Assembly (NCBI GenBank): GCA_014859215.1
Contig: JACUUS010000038.1
Span: 1 to 15,493, forward strand
Reading direction: 5' to 3'
Length of the DNA stretch: 15,493 nucleotides
Source: Dehalococcoidia bacterium
Lineage (GTDB): Bacteria; Chloroflexota; Dehalococcoidia; SZUA-161
Under the pieces are notes generated by a model, which did not search any database, had not been told where the DNA came from, and saw nothing but the letters and a program-made list of their open reading frames with translations. The stretch's first letter is position 1; every line of letters begins with the position of its first letter. A program made the position numbers and the translations under genes. Shown here piece after piece: positions 7,229 to 14,345 of the stretch.

Positions 7229-8074
7229 ATGAGAGAAGTTAAGGCTGCAGACATTACAGCCACCGTAGCTTGTCTATCCAAGGAAGCCAATTACTTCCTT
7301 GGAAATGACGTGATCGAAGCTTTGAAGATGGCACGCGAGGCCGAGGAATCGCCGGTTGGGCGTCAGGTCCTTGACCAGATCCTGGAAAATGCCGAAATTG
7401 CCGCCAGGGAACAGATGCCGTTGTGCCAGGACTGCGGCCTTGCCATCGTATTCCTCGAAATAGGCCAGGATGTGCACATCACCGGCGGTGATCTCAGTGA
7501 GGCGATAAATGAAGGTGTTCGCCGCGGGTACGCAGAGGGCTACCTGCGCAAATCCGCGGTGAAGCAGCCGTTCACGGCACGCGTCAATACAAAGGACAAC
7601 ACACCATCCATCATCCATACCGAGATTGTCCCCGGTGACAGGCTGAAGATTACTCTCGCTCCCAAAGGAGGCGGCAGCGAGAACATGAGTCGTTTCACGG
7701 TGCTCAAACCGGCGCAGGGAAGACAGGGAGTGGTTGACTTCGTTGTGAAGGCCGTCGAAGAAGCCGGCAGTAATCCCTGCCCGCCCACAATAGTTGGGGT
7801 CGGCATCGGAGGAAGCGCGGAAAAGGCTATGATTCTGGCCAAGAGAGCGCTCCTGCGAGAAGTGGGCGCGCCGTCACCTGACGCGGAGTCCGCCGACCTT
7901 GAGAAAGAGCTCCTCCAGAGAATTAACTCCACCGGAATCGGTCCCGGAGGAGTGGGCGGACGCATAACGTCACTGGCCGTACATGTGGAGACCTTTGCCG
8001 CTCATATCGCCAGCATGCCCGTAGCCGTGAATCTTCAGTGCCATAGTGCAAGGCATAAGGAAGCCGTGCTCTAA
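7229..8074 (+). CDS. fumA: Fumarate hydratase class I, alpha subunit
   Basis: N-terminal catalytic half of an oxygen-sensitive [4Fe-4S] fumarase, interconverting malate and fumarate together with the beta subunit encoded at 11458-12015. The three cysteines expected to hold the cluster are visible at Cys66 (CQDCG), Cys184 (NPCPP) and Cys271 (LQCHSAR). The family stretch APKGGGSENMSR lies at 144-155, and GIGPGGVGG near 236-244. The 281-residue length is normal for a separate alpha subunit. A tartrate dehydratase alpha subunit is the main alternative, but adjacency to malate dehydrogenase and complex II argues for fumarase. The ribosome-binding site is weak (TGGAC region) and the start follows the malate dehydrogenase stop by 12 bases, suggesting coupled translation. 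The gene end lies inside a perfect inverted repeat. Confidence 0.93.
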   Translation: MREVKAADITATVACLSKEANYFLGNDVIEALKMAREAEESPVGRQVLDQILENAEIAAREQMPLCQDCGLAIVFLEIGQDVHITGGDLSEAINEGVRRGYAEGYLRKSAVKQPFTARVNTKDNTPSIIHTEIVPGDRLKITLAPKGGGSENMSRFTVLKPAQGRQGVVDFVVKAVEEAGSNPCPPTIVGVGIGGSAEKAMILAKRALLREVGAPSPDAESADLEKELLQRINSTGIGPGGVGGRITSLAVHVETFAAHIASMPVAVNLQCHSARHKEAVL

Positions 8075-8083
8075 GCCTTGCAC
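8046..8083 (+). repeat. Perfect 9-base inverted repeat spanning the fumarase alpha stop codon
   Basis: GTGCAAGGC at 8046-8054 is exactly repeated in inverse at 8075-8083 (GCCTTGCAC). The 20-base loop between them contains the TAA stop codon of fumarase alpha. The left arm lies in coding sequence and the right arm in the short gap before the flavoprotein gene. No U-rich run follows, so it is not a standard intrinsic terminator. It could be an mRNA-stabilising or processing hairpin, or a partial attenuator between fumarase alpha and complex II. Confidence 0.55.
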
Positions 8084-8111
8084 GCAATCCGGGCAATTGA
8101 TTGGAGACACA

Positions 8112-9824
8112 ATGGAAGCAACTCATGACTTGTTGATTCTTGGCTCAGGGCTGGCAGGTCTGAGGGCGGCGGTCGAAGCAGCGATGGTAAGCAAGGACCA
8201 GCTGGACATAGCCATCATCTCTCGTGTCCAGCTAATGCGTTCGCATTCTGTATGTGCTGAGGGAGGCACGGCGGCTGTTCTGCGCCCTGAAGATGGGGAC
8301 AGCCTGGAACTTCACGCGTGGGATACCGTCAGGGGCAGCGATTTCCTGGCAGACCAGGACGTGGTCTGGCGTTTTGTTCAGGAGTCTCCCCGCGAGATTT
8401 ATCAACTGGACCACTGGGGCATTCCATGGTCCAGGAGGCCGGATGGCCGGATAAACCAGAGGCCGTTCGGGGGCCACAGTTTCGACCGGGCTACATTTGC
8501 TGAGGATAAGACGGGGTTCTTCGAGATGCACACTCTTTATGATACGCTGCAGAAGTACGCCCGGGTGAAACGCTATGATGAGTGCTACGCTACCGCGATC
8601 TTGATCGATGACGGTGTTTTCCAGGGAATCACGCTCTGGGATCTTTCCACAGGACAATTCTTCCCGGCCAGAGGCAAGGCCCTTGTTATCGCGACGGGTG
8701 GAGCCTGCCGGATGTACGGCTTCACGACCTATTCCCTGACAGCTACCGGAGACGGCATGGCCATGGCATTCCGAGCAGGCCTTGCCTTAAAAGACATGGA
8801 GTTCGTTCAGTTTCATCCCACCGGCCTGATCCCTTCCGGAATCCTGATCACCGAAGGGGCCAGAGGAGAGGGCGGTCATCTTGTTAACAACAAGGGCGAG
8901 AGATTCATGGAACGATATGCGCCGTCCAAGATGGAGACCGCGCCGCGTGACATCGTCTCGCGCGCCGAGATGACCGAAATCCTCGAGGGCCGCGGCTACA
9001 CGAGGCCTGACGGGCTCGACTATGTGCATATCGATCTCCGGCACCTCGGGGCGGCAAAGATCAACGAACGGCTGCCGCTGATACGGGAGGTGGCCATCAA
9101 GTTCGCCTTCATAGACCCTATCGACCAGCCCATACCTATCCGGCCGGCTGCGCATTATACGATGGGCGGGATACATGCCAATATTGACGGCGCAACCGAA
9201 GTGGAAGGGATATGGGCTGCCGGCGAGGTCGCCTGCACTTCAATGCACGGGGCTAACCGTCTCGGTTCGAACTCGACGGCAGAGTGCCTGGTTTGGGGTA
9301 AGATCACCGGCGATAATGCCGCCCGTCATGCTGCGGTCCAGAAGTCCATTGCGCCCGCCCCCGAGAAAAAGGTGCGCGATGAGGAGAACCGCGTTTTCAA
9401 CCAGCTCGGTAATGGTGATGGCAGCGAGGATGTATACGTAATCCGGACAGAATTGCAGCGCATGATGGACCAGAGCGTCGGTGTGTATCGCGAGGGGCCG
9501 GCGATGGAACAGGCTCTGGCAAAAATCGCAGAACTGAAGCAGAGAATGAAGCATGTCAGGGCCGCGGACGATTCGCGCATCTACAATACTAATCTCGTGA
9601 ATATTATGGAGACCCAGAACTTGATCGATCTAGCTGAGACAATAGTTGCAGGGGGGCTGAACCGGACAGAATCCAGGGGAGCTCATTCCCGGCGAGATTT
9701 TCCGGCCAGGGACGATGTCAACTGGTTAAAGCATACCCTGGCACGCTACAGCCCCGACGGGCCCGGTCTCAGCTACAGCCCTGTCACAATCAATATGTGG
9801 CAGCCCGTAGAGAGGAAGTATTGA
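8112..9824 (+). CDS. sdhA: Succinate dehydrogenase/fumarate reductase flavoprotein subunit
   Basis: Catalytic subunit of complex II, interconverting succinate and fumarate at a covalently bound FAD. The dinucleotide motif GSGLAGLRAA is at 11-20. RSHSVCAEGG (43-52) supplies His45, the residue expected to carry FAD covalently. Active-site residues are His235 (QFHPTG), Arg251 (EGARGEGG), Arg279 (PRDIVSRA), His348 (HYTMGG) and Arg383 (GANRLGSNS), matching the known set in FrdA/SdhA. Length 570 is normal. An upstream in-frame GTG at 8046 would add 22 residues without family features; TTGGAGA shortly before the ATG at 8112 supports the start chosen. Sequence alone does not fix the physiological direction. 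The enzyme should sit on the cytoplasmic side, anchored by the two membrane proteins encoded next. Its stop codon overlaps the start of sdhC (TGATG). Confidence 0.95.
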   Translation: MEATHDLLILGSGLAGLRAAVEAAMVSKDQLDIAIISRVQLMRSHSVCAEGGTAAVLRPEDGDSLELHAWDTVRGSDFLADQDVVWRFVQESPREIYQLDHWGIPWSRRPDGRINQRPFGGHSFDRATFAEDKTGFFEMHTLYDTLQKYARVKRYDECYATAILIDDGVFQGITLWDLSTGQFFPARGKALVIATGGACRMYGFTTYSLTATGDGMAMAFRAGLALKDMEFVQFHPTGLIPSGILITEGARGEGGHLVNNKGERFMERYAPSKMETAPRDIVSRAEMTEILEGRGYTRPDGLDYVHIDLRHLGAAKINERLPLIREVAIKFAFIDPIDQPIPIRPAAHYTMGGIHANIDGATEVEGIWAAGEVACTSMHGANRLGSNSTAECLVWGKITGDNAARHAAVQKSIAPAPEKKVRDEENRVFNQLGNGDGSEDVYVIRTELQRMMDQSVGVYREGPAMEQALAKIAELKQRMKHVRAADDSRIYNTNLVNIMETQNLIDLAETIVAGGLNRTESRGAHSRRDFPARDDVNWLKHTLARYSPDGPGLSYSPVTINMWQPVERKY

Positions 9825-10261
9825 TGGAGAAAACCCTGAATAGAGCACTACCGAATCGTCTCGGCATCAAGGGCTGGGTATGGGCAGGCCGCTACAAGAT
9901 CGAGCGTTATCTTTATGCGCTGCACCGCGTGACCGGGCTCGGTCTGCTGGCTTATATAACTCTGCACCTCGCCGCGAACGGGTTCCGCCTGGGCGGCGAA
10001 GCAAGCTGGACGAGCGCAATGGACTTCCTCTCCAATCCCGGGTTCAAGGTGGGAGAGTATCTGGTCTTCGCTGCTTTCATCTTCCACGCACTTAACGGAG
10101 GACGCCTTACTCTCCAGCATCTGGGAATCACCCTCGGAAAGCCAAAGCCGCCTGTCTACCCTTACTCGGACGCTTTGCGCCGGAGGCGTTCGCTGATGTG
10201 GCTGGTCCTCTTCCTGTCCGTCGGTCTGGCGCTTTACATTCTGATCGAGTTCGTTACCTAG
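9824..10261 (+). CDS. sdhC: Succinate dehydrogenase membrane anchor, cytochrome b-type subunit C
   Basis: A 145-residue membrane protein anchoring complex II and taking part in quinone chemistry. Three hydrophobic helices are visible at about 35-52, 78-96 and 124-143. The LHRVTGLGLL segment (His34) is the classic SdhC sequence at the first helix. His48 lies at the end of that helix, and FHALNGGRLTLQH supplies His88 in the position that usually binds heme b. The start is the ATG overlapping the sdhA stop (TGATG), with GAGAGGAAG a few bases upstream; the longer frame from a GTG at 9797 would lie inside sdhA and is not favoured. Positively charged residues at both ends and between helices 2 and 3 fit an inner-membrane protein. 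The cofactor assignment is inferred from family features. Confidence 0.88.
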   Translation: MEKTLNRALPNRLGIKGWVWAGRYKIERYLYALHRVTGLGLLAYITLHLAANGFRLGGEASWTSAMDFLSNPGFKVGEYLVFAAFIFHALNGGRLTLQHLGITLGKPKPPVYPYSDALRRRRSLMWLVLFLSVGLALYILIEFVT

Positions 10262-10270
10262 GAGGACACC

Positions 10271-10606
10271 ATGCGAGAAGTCCATTTGAAGGTCCTGCAG
10301 TACTTGACCGGCGCAGGGCTCTTCTTCCTGGTGGGACTCCATTTTCTGGTCTCGCATCTTGGAAGCGGCCATCCCGAGAGCTGGGCTGAAGTATCACGGC
10401 GAGCAGCCAGTTCAGGCTGGCTTGCAGTATATGTCCTGATCCTGCTATTCGGCCTCTACCACGGCCTGCACGGGTTACGAGCGGTGCTGATGGAGTTCTC
10501 CCTTCCTCGCGGGGCAATCAGGATATTGAACTGGACCCTGGTCCTTGGCGGTGCTGCAGTCTTCGGATATGCCTTATATATCCCTGTAAACGCTTTCCTC
10601 GCATGA
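10271..10606 (+). CDS. sdhD: Succinate dehydrogenase membrane anchor, subunit D
   Basis: The second membrane anchor of complex II, 111 residues with three predicted helices at about 10-30, 49-74 and 85-108. The second helix carries LYHGLHGLRAVLMEF, the SdhD signature, with His64 and His67 available for heme or quinone contact. His24 and His29 lie on the first helix. Together with sdhC this gives a two-protein, six-helix anchor, unlike the single five-helix protein of many anaerobic fumarate reductases. The start is firmly set by GGAGG (10261-10265), whose first G is also the last base of the sdhC stop codon. The similarity to sdhC is structural rather than close, and the order A-C-D-B supports the assignment. 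Confidence 0.85.
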   Translation: MREVHLKVLQYLTGAGLFFLVGLHFLVSHLGSGHPESWAEVSRRAASSGWLAVYVLILLFGLYHGLHGLRAVLMEFSLPRGAIRILNWTLVLGGAAVFGYALYIPVNAFLA

Positions 10607-10625
10607 ACATCGTTGGGAGTTTGAC

Positions 10626-11435
10626 ATGGAAAATGTAACCTTCAAAGTCCAGAGGTACTGCCCAGGCAAAGACCAAAGGATTAGAATGCAGGAGTTCACG
10701 GTCCCTTATACTCACGGGATGACAGTCCTGGACGGTCTCCTCCATATCAAAGAACATATCGACATGACCCTGTCGTTCCGAAGTTCATGCCGGATGGGCA
10801 TTTGTGGTTCTTGCGGTATGCTTGTAAACAGGTTTCCAATGCTCGCATGCCATACCCCCATCGAGGAACTGAACTCGAGTACCGTCGAGGTAAGGTCTCT
10901 GCCCAATTTCCCCATTGTCCGGGACCTTGTCGCAGATCTCGGTCCACTTTTCGAAAAGCACCGTTCCATAAAGCCCTACATAATGACCGCGGTGAGCGAA
11001 GGAATTCCTGACGGCGAATTCCTGCAGGCCCAAAAGGAACTCGAACAATACGTACAGTTCGCATATTGCGTGAAATGCGGCCTCTGCATGGCGGCATGCC
11101 CAACCATGGCGACGAACTCACTCTTCCTGGGGCCGCAGCCTCTGGGGCAGGCCTACCGCTACTGTACGGACCTCAGGGATAAGGGAGCAAGAGTAAGATT
11201 TGACGAAACGGATAGCCCGCATGGCATCTGGCCATGTCATCTTGCGGGAGCCTGCTCTGAAGTCTGCCCGAAGGGCGTCGATCCCGCACTCGCCATTCAA
11301 TTGCTGCGAAGAGCCCTGGTCCTGGACGGCCTCAGACTCCGCCGAAAGAAGCAGCCGGCTCGCCTCGCTGAGCCGCTGCCCATTACGAAGCCGAAAGTCG
11401 AGGCTCCCGAATTCACTGTAAAGCTTCCCGGATGA
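10626..11435 (+). CDS. sdhB: Succinate dehydrogenase/fumarate reductase iron-sulfur subunit
   Basis: Electron-transfer subunit of complex II linking FAD to quinone. The ligand set is complete and canonical. The [2Fe-2S] cluster has Cys55, Cys60, Cys63 and Cys75 (SCRMGICGSCG, then LAC). The [4Fe-4S] cluster has Cys148, Cys151, Cys154 and Cys214. The [3Fe-4S] cluster has Cys158, Cys204 and Cys210. The final CPKGVDP is the family signature. The length is 269 residues; the last 30 or so (KKQPARLAEPLPITK and onward) form a basic, proline-rich tail beyond the usual core, of unknown role. GGGAG at 10615-10619 precedes the ATG by six bases. The gene is last of the A-C-D-B group and is followed after a short gap by fumarase beta. 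Confidence 0.95.
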   Translation: MENVTFKVQRYCPGKDQRIRMQEFTVPYTHGMTVLDGLLHIKEHIDMTLSFRSSCRMGICGSCGMLVNRFPMLACHTPIEELNSSTVEVRSLPNFPIVRDLVADLGPLFEKHRSIKPYIMTAVSEGIPDGEFLQAQKELEQYVQFAYCVKCGLCMAACPTMATNSLFLGPQPLGQAYRYCTDLRDKGARVRFDETDSPHGIWPCHLAGACSEVCPKGVDPALAIQLLRRALVLDGLRLRRKKQPARLAEPLPITKPKVEAPEFTVKLPG

Positions 11436-11457
11436 AGATGGCTCAACTGGAGGTTTG

Positions 11458-12015
11458 ATGAAAAGAATAATCTCGCCAATAAAGGATGAAGTTGTACGCG
11501 ATCTCCGCGCCGGCGATCAGGTGCTCATCAGCGGTACAGTGTACGTAGGTCGCGACGCGGCCCACAAGCGTCTGGTGGAGACCCTTGACCGAAATGAGAA
11601 GCTGCCTTTCGATATCAAGGGACAAACCATATACTATATGGGGCCGTCTCCGACAAAGCCCGGGAATGTCATCGGGTCCGCCGGCCCCACAACTAGCGGG
11701 AGGATGGACGCGTATACTCCCCGCCTGCTCGAAGCCGGCCTAAAGGCTATGATAGGCAAAGGTCTCCGCTCGGATGCTGTGAAGGAAGCGATCAAGCAGC
11801 ATCGGGCCGTGTATTTTGCCGCCGTTGGAGGCGCCGCGGCTTTGATCGCCAGGACAATAACCGACTCCAAAACAATAGCTTACGAAGAGTTGGGGCCGGA
11901 AGCCATTTTGAAGCTTGAAGTCAAGGAGTTCCCGGCCGTAGTCATCAACGATATGTACGGTGGAGATTTGTACCAGGAAGGCAAGGCCAGGTACGCAATC
12001 AGGTCAGCTACGTAG
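11458..12015 (+). CDS. fumB: Fumarate hydratase class I, beta subunit
   Basis: C-terminal half of the iron-sulfur fumarase whose alpha half is encoded at 7229-8074, on the other side of the four complex II genes. Family features include GTVYVGRDAAHKRL (26-39), YYMGPSPTKPGNVIGSAGPT (59-78), TTSGRMD (78-84), GGAAALIA near 124-131, and FPAVVINDMYGGDLY near the end. The 185-residue length is normal for a separate beta subunit. An in-frame TTG directly precedes the ATG, but GGAGG at 11449-11453 is spaced four bases from the ATG and only one from the TTG, so the ATG is chosen. The symbol refers to the beta half, not to the E. coli isozyme of that name. A tartrate dehydratase beta subunit is less likely in this context. 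Confidence 0.92.
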   Translation: MKRIISPIKDEVVRDLRAGDQVLISGTVYVGRDAAHKRLVETLDRNEKLPFDIKGQTIYYMGPSPTKPGNVIGSAGPTTSGRMDAYTPRLLEAGLKAMIGKGLRSDAVKEAIKQHRAVYFAAVGGAAALIARTITDSKTIAYEELGPEAILKLEVKEFPAVVINDMYGGDLYQEGKARYAIRSAT

Positions 12016-12025
12016 CGTGGAATCG

Positions 12026-12814
12026 ATGGTTACGAAGGAGACGGTTGACCTCGAATGGGATGACAGTCATGTCGTCCCGCCCAGGGTAACCCCCGATCTC
12101 GTATTCCTGTTTGATCGGATGATCGAGGCCACCATAGACAAAGTCGATACCGGTAGGGGCAAGGTGGTGCTCGATGTGGGCTGCGGCCGGGCTGTGGATG
12201 CAATAAAGATCGCGCAGAAAGGCGGGAAGCCTGTCGGGCTCGAGCCTTCCCGAACAATGCTTGATCACGGCCATAAGTGTGTTTCTGAGGCCGGCAATAC
12301 CGTTGCCCTGATCCAGGGAATCGGTGAGAAGTTGCCATTCAAATCAGAGTCTTTTGACTGGGTTGTCTGCAAAGGCGCCCTCGACCATTTCCCAAACCCC
12401 CGTGGAGCAGTAGAGGAAATCTCACGCGTGCTGAAACCGCAGGGAAGGGCGGTCATCTCACTGGCAAACTTCGAGAGTCTCGGCCACCGCCTGGGAAGGA
12501 AAGTGCATCAGTTGACCTGGTTCCTGCCCCGCAAGAATCCGGGCGAGCGACAGGCGTGGGAGACCCCACCGGACCACACTTACCGGTTTGACTACCACCT
12601 GATACGAGATATAATAAGTGCTCACATGCGGATTGAGGAAGCTTCGGGTATTTCTCTCTTCTGGGGCGCGCCTGTCTGGGATAAAATAGTCTCCCTCCTG
12701 CCGCGAAAGATAGCGTTCCTCATCATGGGCATACTCGACAAGGTAGCCCGCCGCTTCCCAAGCATGAGCGACGTAGTTCTCGTAACCTGCTGCCGCAGAT
12801 CAATCTCTTCCTGA
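12026..12814 (+). CDS. Class I SAM-dependent methyltransferase, substrate unknown
   Basis: A 262-residue protein of the Methyltransf_11 type. Motif I is VLDVGCGRAVDA (48-59), an acidic residue that could hold the SAM ribose is Glu73 (GLEPS), and the motif GIGEKLPFKSESFDWVVCK (98-116) precedes LKPQGRAVISL (136-146). The first 45 residues include the stretch VTPDLVFLFDRMIEATIDKV, and the last 100 residues form a variable, substrate-defining region rich in aromatic and basic residues. It starts 10 bases after fumarase beta and ends 10 bases before the radical SAM gene, so it is probably in the same transcript. An in-frame extension to 11960 would overlap fumarase beta and has no family features. 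The ribosome-binding site is weak. Nothing in the sequence fixes the substrate (small molecule, lipid or sugar). Confidence 0.82.
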   Translation: MVTKETVDLEWDDSHVVPPRVTPDLVFLFDRMIEATIDKVDTGRGKVVLDVGCGRAVDAIKIAQKGGKPVGLEPSRTMLDHGHKCVSEAGNTVALIQGIGEKLPFKSESFDWVVCKGALDHFPNPRGAVEEISRVLKPQGRAVISLANFESLGHRLGRKVHQLTWFLPRKNPGERQAWETPPDHTYRFDYHLIRDIISAHMRIEEASGISLFWGAPVWDKIVSLLPRKIAFLIMGILDKVARRFPSMSDVVLVTCCRRSISS

Positions 12815-12824
12815 CGAGGAGAAC

Positions 12825-14345
12825 ATGAAGACTCTGCTGATTAATCCTCCGTATGCCTTTTCGGAATTTCCTATTATCCCTATGGGCCTGCTCTACCTGG
12901 GAGCAGTGCTTGAACGGAACGGCTATGAAGTAGAAGTCCTCGACCTGCTGGTATCCAGGTATTCCAGAGACAAGATCAAGCGCAAGCTCGAGCAGTATCA
13001 GCCCGACATCGTCGGGACCACATGCGTCACCATGAACTACCCGATAGCATCAGATACGCTCAAGTACTGCAAATCGTTGAATCCCGACATTACAGCAGTA
13101 ATCGGCGGGCCACATGTGACGTTCGCTCCTGTAGAGACCTTGAACGAATCAGCCTGGATCGATATCGTGGTCAGGGGCGAGGGCGAGCTTACCATGCTCG
13201 ATATCGTATCGGGCAAAGATCGGGCCGCTATTGACGGAATCGCGTACAGGGCTGAAGGTGTGCATCTTACAAGGGAACGCTGTCTTATTGAGAACCTTGA
13301 CGAGTTGCCTCTGCCCGCGAGGCACCTCTTTCCCACCGCCCGGTATCTGGCCCTGGATGCGCACCTGAGCCTGATTACGGGACGGGGCTGCCCGTTCAAC
13401 TGTGTTTTCTGTGTCGGTTCCAAGATGGGTGGAAGAAGAGCGCGTTTCCGAAATCCGAAACTGGTGGTTGATGAAATCGAGCAGAGTCTCAAGCTGGGTT
13501 TTAAGGAAGTCAACTTCGAGGATGACCTTTTCACGCTGAATCACCGGCATTTACACGGCATTTGCGATGAAATTGTTTCGCGAGGCCTGAAATTCAACTG
13601 GAGTGTGTTCGCCCGAGTTGACACCGTAAATCCACAGGTTCTCGAGAAACTAAGAGAAGCCGGCTGTACCTGGCTCTGTTACGGGATCGAGAGCGGCAAC
13701 CAGCAAATACTCGATCGGGTCAAGAAGAAGATCACTCTGGAACGGGTGAGAGAGAGTGTGAAGATGGCGAAGGATGCAGGAGTCAGTGTCCTTGCTTCCT
13801 TCATAATCGGGCTTCCCGGTGAGACCAGGCAGACGCTGGCAGAAACCATGGAATTCGCCAGGGAGCTTGACACCTACTACGGGTTCCATGTCCTGGCTCC
13901 TTTCCCTGGAACAGAAGTCCGCGAAAAGGCGGACGAATTCGGGATCGAAATCCTTACAAATGACTGGTCCAAATACGACGCTAATCGGCCCGTTACCCGC
14001 ACGCCGGGGGCCAGCCCCGAGGACCTGACAGCTGCGCTTCACAAGTACTACCGCGGACTGAGACTGAGCCCCGACAAAGCGGAAGAAGGAGTCGAGGATC
14101 ATTCAGAAGAAGCCAGGAGCCGGAGGAGAAGCCCGCTTGCGTGGACCCTGCTACACGGAGACATAATTGAGAGCCTGGGAAGGATCAGGGTCGATTCCGG
14201 TCCTGCAGAGGATCTCGCGGCAAGAATCTCCGATTTGGTGCCCTATCCGCGGAAACAGATTGACCAGAGTCTCAATGGCTGGATCAGTCAGGGACTTTTG
14301 AACTACGAAGTTGTAGACAGCCATTCATTATGGCGATGGGGTTAG
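12825..14345 (+). CDS. Radical SAM protein with N-terminal cobalamin-binding-type domain (class B), substrate unknown
   Basis: A 506-residue protein. The N-terminal Rossmann-like domain (about 1-130) has LINPPYAF, IPMGLLYLGAVLE, VIGGPHVTF (92-100) and VVRGEGE (115-121), the usual wording of B12-binding radical SAM proteins. No DxHxxG cobalamin-ligand motif is visible, so cobalamin binding is an inference. The radical SAM core follows with GRGCPFNCVFC, ligating cysteines at 189, 193 and 196, then a GIESGNQQILDRVKK segment and FIIGLPGET. After a linker rich in charged residues comes a separate region, about 436-506, that looks like a small winged-helix or helical domain. GAGGAG lies directly before the ATG. 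Such enzymes commonly methylate or rearrange unactivated carbons in lipids and natural products. Pairing with the preceding methyltransferase suggests a joint task. It ends in an 18-base convergent overlap with the next gene. Confidence 0.85.
   Translation: MKTLLINPPYAFSEFPIIPMGLLYLGAVLERNGYEVEVLDLLVSRYSRDKIKRKLEQYQPDIVGTTCVTMNYPIASDTLKYCKSLNPDITAVIGGPHVTFAPVETLNESAWIDIVVRGEGELTMLDIVSGKDRAAIDGIAYRAEGVHLTRERCLIENLDELPLPARHLFPTARYLALDAHLSLITGRGCPFNCVFCVGSKMGGRRARFRNPKLVVDEIEQSLKLGFKEVNFEDDLFTLNHRHLHGICDEIVSRGLKFNWSVFARVDTVNPQVLEKLREAGCTWLCYGIESGNQQILDRVKKKITLERVRESVKMAKDAGVSVLASFIIGLPGETRQTLAETMEFARELDTYYGFHVLAPFPGTEVREKADEFGIEILTNDWSKYDANRPVTRTPGASPEDLTAALHKYYRGLRLSPDKAEEGVEDHSEEARSRRRSPLAWTLLHGDIIESLGRIRVDSGPAEDLAARISDLVPYPRKQIDQSLNGWISQGLLNYEVVDSHSLWRWG

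Noticed and set aside
8046..8111. GTG start for sdhA giving 22 extra residues
   Set aside because: It would overlap fumarase alpha, adds no family sequence, and the ATG at 8112 has its own GGAGA site.
11960..12025. Upstream start for the methyltransferase after fumarase beta
   Set aside because: It would overlap the end of fumarase beta and lacks similarity; the ATG at 12026 gives a normal protein.
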